From a bacterium (GTDB taxonomy: Bacteria; Patescibacteria; JAEDAM01; Absconditabacterales; Absconditicoccaceae), in NCBI GenBank assembly GCA_030528665.1, contig JAUMYK010000042.1, positions 1 through 6,594 of the forward strand: 6,594 bases of DNA. Direction: 5' to 3'. The notes below the pieces were generated by a model. It did not search any database and was not told the DNA's origin. It was given only the letters and a program-made list of their open reading frames with translations. This document shows, one piece after another, positions 1 through 6,553 of this stretch. Made by a program: the position numbers and the translations under genes. Each line of letters begins with the position of its first letter. The first letter of the stretch is position 1.

Positions 1-53
1 ATCATTTCTTTATCCTCTCTACAATGTGTAAACTTATCTATGCAACAGTACAT

Positions 54-1298
54 TTATTTTTTTGTTGGAATTTTTCGTTTCCCATTTTGGAAGAAGGTTT
101 CTTGACTACCATCTGCACGGACTCCTGTAATGCAGAGTTCCTCATCTCCTACCATAAAATCCACATGGATGATGCTTTCGTTCACGCCAAGCTGATCTTT
201 TTGTTCTGAAGTTAGGGTGTTTCCTTCTTTAATTGTCGTAGGATAGGCGTTTCATAGCGCAAAGTGGCAGCTCGCATTTTCATCAAAGAGGGTATTGGAA
301 AAGATGATCCCTGATTGATAAATTGGTGAATTGATAGGTACGATTGCAACTTCTCCGAGTCTTTTAGCGTTTTGGTCAGTAGCAAGCAGGTTTTTGAGTA
401 CTTCATAGCCTTTTTCTGCCCAGAAGTCTATGACTGCTCCGTTTTCAAATTTGAAGCCAAAGTTTTCTATGATCTTTCCAGCGTACTCGAGAGGGAATGT
501 TGACTGAAGTATGCCGTCTACTCCGTACTTGTGTGGCATAGAAAATACTTCTTCGGTTGGGAGGTTTGCGCAGAAGGGGATTCAGTTTTGAGTTTTTTCT
601 CCAGCTGCGATCCAGTGATGTCATTCTGGGAGTTGTACCCAGAGATTTGTTGTACTACTTAGGTAGTGGAGTTTTTCGAAATTTTGGGTATTGAGATAGG
701 TGACATAGCTGTTGAGTTGATCAAGGTGCTGGTGCCATGCGGCTAGAGGATTGTCTTGATCGATTCTTGTGAGTTGAAAGATTTGCATTCGTAGTTTGTG
801 GATATTTTTGCTGCTTTCCTCTGTTTTATAGATAGCATTTGCCCATCCTGCTGTTGGTATTGCTGCTATTGTTCGATTGACTGCGTTTTCTGAGATGAGT
901 TTACGGTAGGCTTGTTTAGATTTTGCAAGTGTTGCTGATGCTCTGCTGATTTTCTGTGGATCGATATCATTGAAGAGATTGGGATCGGTCATATAGAGTG
1001 CAATTTGTGCGCAGTTTGATTTAAGCTCTGCAGTATAGCCATCTTCGAGCCACTGTGGGTGGAGGTCTAGTACCTCCTCTGGTGCCATTTGGTATTTAAT
1101 GAGATCAAGTTCTTCAGATCTTCGCCTATAAAAAATCTGTTGTGCTCATGCTTTGTAGGCTTCTTTGGTCAAAAGTTGTACGAAGTGATGGGATTCAAGT
1201 GGTGCATTGATGATAAGGTTTTGTCCTGATTGGAGGTTGACACCAAAGCGGACAATGAGTTCTGCGTATTCTTGTTGCATTTGTTCAAAAGTTTTCAT
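54..1298 (-). CDS. ampS: M29 family metalloaminopeptidase (AmpS/AmpT/PepS type)
   Basis: This 414-residue cytoplasmic aminopeptidase should remove N-terminal residues from peptides using a two-metal centre. Reading TGA as Gly gives one uninterrupted frame with four TGA codons (residues 51, 226, 239, 349), from ATG to TAA. The M29 signatures are all visible: NLPTEEVF with Glu250, RLGEV with Glu316, LFDENASCH with Glu340 and His345, and IHVDF with His378 and Asp380. From memory, T. thermophilus AmpT uses Glu250, Glu316, His345, His376 and Asp378, so the numbering is nearly identical and the length (about 410) is normal. The start is the first ATG of the frame and gives the expected N-terminus (MKTFEQMQQEYAELIVRFG). 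No Shine-Dalgarno is visible. It lies 37 bases after the lipoprotein gene with no clear promoter between, so cotranscription is likely. The symbol is by family only. Confidence 0.93.
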
Positions 1299-1321
1299 TG
1301 TGAGGATAAGAAAAGAGATAA

Positions 1322-1337
1322 AAATCTGATCAGATTT
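1322..1337. repeat. 16-base perfect palindrome at the end of the lipoprotein gene
   Basis: AAATCTGATCAGATTT is a perfect palindrome that overlaps the TAA stop codon of the lipoprotein gene and lies 24 bases before the aminopeptidase start. On the minus strand it runs into TTTTTATCTC. As RNA it would give only a short AT-rich stem, so it is a weak or attenuating terminator at best. It could also be an operator or a chance feature. Confidence 0.4.
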
Positions 1338-3735
1338 ATGTTTTTTTTAGTTTGGTGAGGTTTCCACCTCGCTCCAGCATATCAAAGTTACTCCCTCTTT
1401 CAAAGCGTTTCAAAAAGTAGCTATTCCCAGTATCGGGGTGGCGTGGATCGTAGCTGATATGTGTATTTTGAGGATGTTGATGAGCCTCCATAAAGACTCT
1501 GAAGCTTTTTTCAGGAGTATGTTTCCAGCTCAGCTTTGCATAGGGTTCAAAGGCTTCGTTGAATTTAAAACTGATGGTATAAACAAATGCTGGATCAAAC
1601 TCAGGTAGCCAATACTCAAGAAAATCAGCTTTCTCTTGTTGATTAAAATTCATTGCGTTGAGTTTGTGTTCAAGAAAGTGGGGAATATCTTTACCATCTA
1701 CGCTCCATCAGAAGGTGTTGTTACGATAGTTTCATCGGAAGGTAGCGTAGTACAGATATGGGAACTGCTCTCCATCAACGGTGATATTGCTATTTTTATC
1801 TGTGCTGAACTCCCATGTGGTATTCTTGGTAAAGCTTGGTATCAGGGTTGTAAAGCTACTTTTTTCAGGGAGAGTGATGGTCAGTTCATTAGCTCTTTCT
1901 TGTTGATCATAGGTATAAATTACTGGTTTGCAACCGCCTGCTCCATGTGCAAATTCTACTCCTGAGGCAGGATAGATATAGTAGTAGTGTTCAACTGGAC
2001 TTTTCTGAATATTGTAGAGAGGGAGGATCTTACTATTGAAGATGATGCTATCATTACTGTAAGGATTTCACTCTGGAGCAAGGTCAGCTTTTTTCATTTT
2101 TTCTTCGCTTAGCCAAAGTGAGTCATGGAGTGCTTTGATTCTAAAATCAGTTTTTTCTCAGCAGGTATTGTCAAGAAAAACTCCTCGTTGTCCCATTGTG
2201 CAATAGATTGTTTTGGAGAGTTTGAGATCATGAACATATCATTTTTCATCCATTATTAGAGGCTCCTGGCTATAGAATACTGCTTCAGGAGTTTGGAGAT
2301 CTGATGGTTTTGTATAGATGAGTGTGAGATTTGGATGAGCTTTAAATCTGAGGAAGTATTTCTCAAAGAGCATCCCAGTTTTTTTGATATGTTCTGTAAT
2401 TTGCGCTTCTGCTGCTTGTTTATCCTCAAAGATATGGAAAAAATTTTTGTATGATCCGTAGTCTTCGTCTTCGTTTTTTTGATCAAAAGTCGTATTTTGA
2501 AGCGTATAGCTTTCTCCTAAAAAGTTGAGTGTTTGTGGGAGTTGGAGTTCCTTGTGAGTGAGAACAGTTTGTGCTCTTTCCGTATCCATGCAGCTATAGT
2601 CGGTTTGTTGACTGATGTTATAGTCAGGATGTGCATGTTTTCGAGAGATACGGCTATTCATGAAAAAATAGTCAATTTTTATTATCAGTTCTAATGCTGC
2701 ATTATATACGAGTGTTGTACTTTCCTCTTCTTCGCTGTTGGTATGAAAGCTTTGGAGGTATCGGTTTTTATAGTTTTTGATAGGTTTTTTGGGATCAAAA
2801 CAGAAGGTATCAAAGCAAAGTTTTGGATCAAATCCGTAATCTTGATAACTCATATTTTCCAAATCAATGGTGATATACAGATCTGTCTCCTGTCCAATAT
2901 AATTATCATTTTCGTCGTAGTGAGCCTCCTCTCAGTAGCTGAGGATTTGGAGTGTTTGCTTTTTTGCAAGCTTATTTCTTAGCATAGTATTGATCATCTC
3001 TGTGGTAGTTGGTAGTTCTTCAGCTTTTTTTTCCTCTTCATATGCTCTGATGTAGACGGTATCTGGTTTGCGTAGTGATCAGAGTGGGAGATCAATGCCA
3101 TTTCAGGTTGGCATGAAGAGTTCGGATTCATCCTTTCGTTCTGAGGTTTTTTGGATATGGAGTCCGTTTTTTGTTCGTTGTACTTGAAAATCTTTTGTAA
3201 AATCTCCTGAGACAGTAAGTTTTGGTTTACTTCGTGGAGTATTTCTTATGAGGTCTGGGTTAGGTTTGTTGATATTGGGTTTTTGGTTGGTAGTTCCTGT
3301 AGTAGCAAAGAGTTCAATCAGGCTGTTTTGTTCACTAAGAGGAAGATGGATATTTTCAAAAATAAGGGAAATCTGACTATTTTTTTCTTCATCGATGTGA
3401 TAGCGATTGGTATCATAGCTATATGATTCAAGGGGACTCTGAGGTGTTTGGTCACTAAAAGTGTAGGTATAGGTATCATCTTTACAGGTATGCCAGGTAG
3501 GATCTTCTGGGGCTGTGGTGCTGCTTCCTGTGCCATTTTTGAGTACACATTCTTGATAATTGAGTGGCCAATATACGAGTTCTCTGTTGAGTTGACTAAA
3601 GTCATTGTGTGTGATGGGGATGGCTTGAGTGATGTTGTCTCAGCTTTCAATACTAGGATGGCTGGTTTCTGGGCTACAAGCGCTGAGTCCTATCCCTAGG
3701 ATGAGTCAGAGCATAAGGAGAAAATTTTTATTCAT
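1336..3735 (-). CDS. Large predicted surface lipoprotein with C-terminal KPVIY-type domain
   Basis: Function unknown. This is a 799-residue frame with ten TGA codons read as Gly (residues 10, 32, 211, 219, 268, 499, 526, 556, 668, 676), ending in TAA. The N-terminus is a lipoprotein signal: a short charged start, the hydrophobic run FLLMLGLILGIGL, and the lipobox Leu17-Ser18-Ala19-Cys20. The mature protein should be lipid-anchored outside the cytoplasmic membrane. Residues about 145-185 form a Pro/Asn/Thr-rich linker. Residues about 190-580 are a mixed, Asp/Glu- and Tyr-rich region that I do not recognise. Residues about 583-799 match the pattern of an uncharacterised domain, recalled from other CPR bacteria and Firmicutes, that begins CKPVIY(L)Y and continues with PYLYY, GWSVDGKDIPHFLE, EKADFLEYWLPEF and FERGSNFDMLERGG. 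Here it starts GGCKPVIYTY at residue 600. A good promoter lies just upstream. No Shine-Dalgarno is visible. Confidence 0.85.
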
Positions 3736-3769
3736 CTTTTGAGGGGTAAAGGGATAAAAGCTTTTTCTC

Positions 3770-3797
3770 ATTATATGCGCCTTTACGGAAATTTCAA
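3770..3797 (-). promoter_or_regulatory. Promoter of the lipoprotein gene
   Basis: On the minus strand TTGAAA (3797-3792) is followed after 16 bases by a perfect TATAAT (3775-3770). Transcription would begin near 3763, leaving a leader of about 28 bases before the ATG at 3735. Further upstream the minus strand is A-rich (about 3800-3836, including a T7-A6 run), which could act as an UP element. The rest of the 188-base gap (3736-3923) holds no gene. I see no convincing terminator for the metallopeptidase gene ending at 3924, only a weak TACTC/GAGTA stem near 3862-3879 without a T tract. Confidence 0.65.
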
Positions 3798-3923
3798 GTC
3801 AGATTTCTTGTTTCTCTTTTCCATTTGCATTTTTTAAAAAAAGCTGAACATCTCTAAATTCCTACTCCTTATAGTGAGTATGTTGTTTTTGTTAGCTTAT
3901 CTCTGGTCTGGTATGATAGTATA

Positions 3924-5048
3924 TTAGTAGTCTGTTTGGTCTGTCCAGATTGTGTAGAGGTTGTTTAAGATTTGAAAACGTAGTCCTACGAGTTCTGGAT
4001 ACTGGTAGAAAAAGAGTTGTTTTTGGTCTATAGGATTGTCTGGATTGAGCTGATCTCTCGGGGTGATGATAAATGCTGTAAAGCTTTCTGCGAAGTCTTC
4101 ATCTGGATTGCTCGCTGCATAGTTGTTGATGAAAGCAGATTGGTTGAGTTGATAAAATGTTAGGATCTCCTTTGGTGAACGATCAGTATTTTGAATCCAG
4201 TCTTTGTCTACCTTTCTCCAAAACTGATAAGCAAAATGCTGGAGATAGCTCCATGGTGTATGACAGTCATAGCTCATCTCTGATCGGCATGCGAAGATAT
4301 TGCCATAGTGTTTTTTATCTAAAGAAAAGAGATGTGCAAATTCATGCAAAAGTGTAAGGGTGGAAAAAGGTTCTTCATAGCCTATATTTTCTAGATCTAT
4401 GCCAAAAATATTGTAATGGTCAGGATTGAGCAAGGTTCCAACTCATCTGCTGGCATCAATATAGCCTGCATCATCTCCTCCATGATGGATATAATAGTTT
4501 TTGAGCTGTTTTCTCCATGGAGTAGGAATAATGCTGGTGAAGTAGTCCCAAAGTTCTTCAGCAAGGAGTTTTTCCTCCTCATTGAGTCCTTGATTTTCTC
4601 TCAGCTTGATCTGATCTCCATTGATCTGATATTTGGCTAGTAGTGTTTCATCTTCCTCATCCTCTACTTCGTGATCTTCTATTCATCTGTCATAGTTTGT
4701 GCTTAGAGCGAGGTCTTCATGAGTATCGTATCATTCTTCATCTTCTAGACCATCAAAAGTTTTGAGTTCCTCATATGCATTTCTCCATGGGCTCTCAGAG
4801 CTTGGATCAAAGAGTGCATAAGCAATCTCATCTCCTTGTGTGCCACACTCTCGTATTGTTTTGCAGTCAGATCATTTGGGCACTTGCGCTTGGTCATCAA
4901 TATTGAGTTGTGCTTCAATCCTAAAAGGGAGAGTTTCATTTTGATCTTGAAAGAGTGGAAAGAATACACCTCAGAGTATATAGCTTCAGATCAGGAGTAT
5001 GCTTGCAGTCAGGATCAGGCGTATGAAGGATCGTATTCTGCGATGCAT
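3924..5048 (-). CDS. Membrane-anchored HExxH zinc metallopeptidase
   Basis: A predicted zinc endopeptidase of 374 residues, with six TGA codons read as Gly (residues 21, 26, 59, 106, 122, 202). Residues 1-7 are basic (MHRRIRS) and residues 8-30 are one hydrophobic segment, so the protein is probably tethered with its catalytic part outside. Residues about 97-135 form a strongly acidic linker. The catalytic domain covers about 140-374: HEFAH at 235-239 supplies His235, Glu236 and His239, and DEDFAESF places Glu321 as the likely third metal ligand. The pairing of HEFxH with a later NYA...DEDFAE motif resembles HExxH proteins of the anthrax lethal factor/PPEP or Peptidase_Mx type, recalled from memory; the exact family is unsure. 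The start is the only ATG after the upstream in-frame TAA that also keeps the hydrophobic segment. It lies 24 bases after the RNase H gene with no promoter between, so it is probably in that operon. No Shine-Dalgarno is visible. Confidence 0.87.
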
Positions 5049-5072
5049 GGGGATGTAGTGTATGTTAAAATA

Positions 5073-5681
5073 TTATTTTCTTCCAAAATCTGCTGGGATT
5101 TCTCACCACTCTTTGGTATTCCATTTGAGAATTTTTGTTGAAAAGCTATTGTTTGCAAGTCGAGATTCTGCTCTTTTGATCAGTTCAAAGGTATGATGAT
5201 GGTCTCAGTGTGATAAAAAATTCGTTTTACATTTGCCTTCAAGAATCCAATTGATCGCTATTTTTGAGTCAGAATAGAGTGCAAAGTCAGAATTGTTTTC
5301 TTTTAAATAGGCTAGACCATGTACAAGTGCCAAAAATTCTCCAATATTGTTAGTTCCTTTTCCTACTTTGACCTGAAAAATTGTTTTTTGGCTCAGGAGA
5401 TCGATTCACTGATACTCTAGGATACCAGTGGCACTTGAACATGCTGCATCTACGGCAATGCTCGTTTTGACAAAGGGAAGGTCTTTTTCATGCCACTTTT
5501 TTTCTGGTTGATAGTGAATTTCCCATCACTGTTCCCAGGCTTGTTGAGCTAGAGATGCTGTTTTAAAACTTTTGTATTTTGCGCCTTTGATACCTGTAAC
5601 GAGTGGTTTGACTTTATCCCAGGAACTGAAAATTCCCTTTTTTTTCCCCTCCCAAATGACATATCGTTTTTGTTCAGCCAT
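5073..5681 (-). CDS. rnhA: Ribonuclease HI with N-terminal viroplasmin-like domain
   Basis: It cleaves the RNA strand of RNA:DNA hybrids, such as primers and R-loops, in the cytoplasm. The 202 residues include four TGA codons read as Gly (52, 92, 159, 193). Residues 1-52 are the small hybrid-binding domain, with YVIWEGKKKGIFSSWDKV and GAKYKSFKT. Residues 72-202 are the RNase H fold, with catalytic acids Asp78 (IAVDAACS), Glu115 (NNIGEFLAL), Asp138 (LYSDSK) and Asp198 (EIPADFGRK). The C-terminal IPADFGRK ending is typical of the viroplasmin-domain subgroup. Two of its conserved glycines, YQ-G-ID and W-G-EIPAD, are encoded by TGA. The ATG at 5681 is chosen because MAEQKRYVIWEG begins the domain directly. 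Reading further upstream only translates the T-rich leader. It is first in a likely two-gene operon with the metallopeptidase. Confidence 0.95.
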
Positions 5682-5689
5682 CTTTATGT

Positions 5690-5709
5690 TAAAAAAAAAA
5701 TAAAAAAAA
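5690..5709 (-). promoter_or_regulatory. T8-A-T10 tract in the RNase H leader
   Basis: On the minus strand eight T, one A and ten T lie between the predicted transcription start (about 5711) and the ATG at 5681, so nearly the whole 30-base leader is uridine. There is no Shine-Dalgarno. The tract could be an S1-type ribosome landing site, a site of transcript slippage, or a simple low-complexity run; the sequence alone does not decide. Confidence 0.4.
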
Positions 5710-5717
5710 CTGATCCA

Positions 5718-5745
5718 ACTATACTCTTCTCTCTTCCAAATGCAA
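5718..5745 (-). promoter_or_regulatory. Promoter of the RNase H-metallopeptidase unit
   Basis: On the minus strand TTGCAT (5745-5740), a 16-base spacer and TATAGT (5723-5718). The -35 hexamer and spacer length are the same as in the promoter at 6553-6526, and both -10 boxes are preceded by GAG. The predicted start near 5711 gives a leader of about 30 bases. It lies directly after the terminator at 5801-5767, so the RNase H unit is transcribed separately from the region above. Confidence 0.65.
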
Positions 5746-5766
5746 GTAACTGCCTTATTTTTCGCT

Positions 5767-5801
5767 AAAAACAAAAAAAGAGTAGACAAGGTGTCGACTC
5801 T
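5767..5801 (-). terminator. Rho-independent terminator of the upstream transcript
   Basis: On the minus strand the arms GAGTCGACA (5800-5792) and TGTCTACTC (5788-5780) pair around a three-base loop with one C-T mismatch. A further A-T pair closes the base. T7, G, T5 follow immediately (5779-5767). A stem followed by a T tract on the minus strand is the classic layout of an intrinsic terminator. It would end the transcript that starts near 6519. Confidence 0.75.
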
Positions 5802-5819
5802 CATTTCTCAAAGAAATGA
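5801..5819. repeat. Perfect 8-bp hairpin beside the terminator
   Basis: TCATTTCT and AGAAATGA pair perfectly around a CAA loop. The hairpin abuts the terminator stem; the two share base 5801. It has no T tract of its own on either strand. It may be the last structural element of the RNA ahead of its terminator. Confidence 0.5.
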
Positions 5820-5865
5820 AAACTATAGACTCAGCCCCAAACATTCGAGGATTGCGGATTGCAAC

Positions 5866-5909
5866 TATCTAATGCTCTAGGCATTCCTAGAACTTTTGTG
5901 TATTAGATA
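5866..5909. repeat. Nested inverted repeat
   Basis: An outer pair, TATCTAAT (5866-5873) with ATTAGATA (5902-5909), encloses an inner hairpin, TCTAGG (5876-5881) with CCTAGA (5886-5891), around a four-base loop. Ten unpaired bases lie on one side and two on the other. Such nesting is more RNA-like than a lone short stem. Confidence 0.45.
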
Positions 5910-5918
5910 CTGTGGATG

Positions 5919-5938
5919 TACTATGTTTAGAGATAGTA
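5919..5938. repeat. Short hairpin TACTAT/ATAGTA
   Basis: TACTAT (5919-5924) and ATAGTA (5933-5938) pair around an eight-base loop, ten bases from the nested inverted repeat at 5866-5909. It is AT-rich and weak alone, and is listed as part of the hairpin series in this region. Confidence 0.3.
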
Positions 5939-6005
5939 TAGACAATTTCCATAGTTTTTTGCACGCTATAGTCTTTGTCCAGGGAATATCAATCATAATA
6001 AGATA

Positions 6006-6404
6006 CTAACGCTGCCTTCTAACTTGCAGGTTTGCATTGCTTAAAATGATATTACATTCAATAGGTAGTGCGCTTAGCTCCATAGCCAGATGATAGTAAT
6101 TGCTCTTTACCTCACTCCTAAATCTCAAGAATACTGTTAGAAAGTAGTTCAGGATTTGATCAATGTTGAGGCAAGAAAGGCAAGTACTAGGTGCTCATCT
6201 TCTCTTTTTCAAATGCTCTTGCTCGGCATTTAGCAGGCGAGAGTAGAGTGCTATCCTCCTGATAGAAACTCTTTTGAAAAACTTAAGTAGTATAAGCTCA
6301 ATTCTTCTTTTACCAGAAAGTAAAGAGAAAAATCTGACTTTGCTCATTTGTTGACTTCAAAGGAGCTCTTGATGCTTACTTTTTTTGATAAAGTAAGGTA
6401 TCAT
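6006..6404 (-). CDS. Doubtful small basic protein (code 25 frame)
   Basis: With TGA as Gly this frame is open for 139 codons (6425-6006) and, from the ATG at 6404, would encode 132 residues ending in TAG. The product is very basic and Leu/Ser-rich (for example FFSLLSGKRRIELILLKFFK). I recognise no family. Against it: only one Asp and few Gly, unlike the four certain genes; frequent AGG; no Shine-Dalgarno; and a TAG stop where the others use TAA. After the TAG the same frame stays open for another 42 codons to 5877, including MIDIPWTKTIACKKLW, so an older gene broken by a stop is possible. It lies inside the predicted transcript, about 115 bases from its start. It competes with the RNA reading of the same region. 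Confidence 0.22.
6375..6397. repeat. Perfect 8-bp hairpin CTTACTTT/AAAGTAAG
   Basis: CTTACTTT (6375-6382) and AAAGTAAG (6390-6397) pair perfectly around a seven-base loop. It lies in the 5' part of the predicted transcript, just inside the start of the doubtful frame at 6404-6006, where it might affect translation if that frame is real. Confidence 0.4.
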
Positions 6405-6419
6405 CTTAACTACTCAAGG

Positions 6420-6433
6420 GGAAGCTTACTTCC
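6420..6433. repeat. Short hairpin GGAAG/CTTCC
   Basis: GGAAG (6420-6424) and CTTCC (6429-6433) pair around a four-base loop in the leader part of the predicted transcript. It is minor evidence of structure. Confidence 0.3.
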
Positions 6434-6525
6434 TATAATCTATAGTGTTTATTAAAGATCATTTCTTTGTAGATCATCATGACATGGCTCCGATGATTCA
6501 GAGTGTTTGTCTTGATGACGATATG

Positions 6526-6553
6526 ATTATACTCCAAAATAAAAATAATGCAA
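6526..6553 (-). promoter_or_regulatory. Promoter of the upstream unidentified transcript
   Basis: On the minus strand TTGCAT (6553-6548), a 16-base T-rich spacer and a perfect TATAAT (6531-6526). The predicted start is near 6519. The transcript would run to the terminator at 5801-5767. The 41 bases beyond it (6554-6594) are A/T-rich and hold no gene I can support. Confidence 0.6.

Larger units (their letters stand above)
5773..6519 (-). ncRNA. Possible unidentified long structured RNA between promoter and terminator
   Basis: About 745 bases bounded by a good minus-strand promoter and an intrinsic terminator, with no recognisable protein. Several short hairpins occur along it: 6433-6420 (GGAAG/CTTCC), 6397-6375 (8 bp), 5938-5919 (6 bp), a nested pair at 5909-5866 and an 8-bp stem at 5819-5801. 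I looked for the RNase P core (GAGGAAAGTC, ACAGAA), tmRNA ends, SRP RNA, tRNA T-loops and rRNA motifs and found none. It may be an undescribed RNA, a leader plus a small gene (see 6006-6404), or decayed coding sequence. AT-rich DNA yields short stems by chance, so the case rests mainly on the promoter and terminator. Confidence 0.4.

Noticed and set aside
1..53. Start of another minus-strand gene (ATG at 5-3 preceded by GAGAGG) with a TTGCAT box at 45-40
   Set aside because: Only one codon is inside the window, and the would-be -10 (TGTAGA) is poor and too close to the ATG.
24..209. Plus-strand open frames (for example 24-209, 1636-1965, 2743-2982, 4416-4640, 4836-5141)
   Set aside because: They lie opposite conserved minus-strand genes and show no family motifs; they are shadows.
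252..254. UGA read as selenocysteine or tryptophan
   Set aside because: There are too many sites for Sec and no insertion element. Trp is encoded by TGG, and the conserved positions call for Gly.
54..1298. A cluster of frameshifted or nonsense-broken pseudogenes
   Set aside because: Every break is a TGA in the same frame, never TAA or TAG, and the joined proteins have full-length domains with intact active sites.
5682..5804. N-terminal extension of RNase H starting at 5804
   Set aside because: It would translate the terminator region, promoter and T-rich leader. The domain begins directly at the ATG at 5681.
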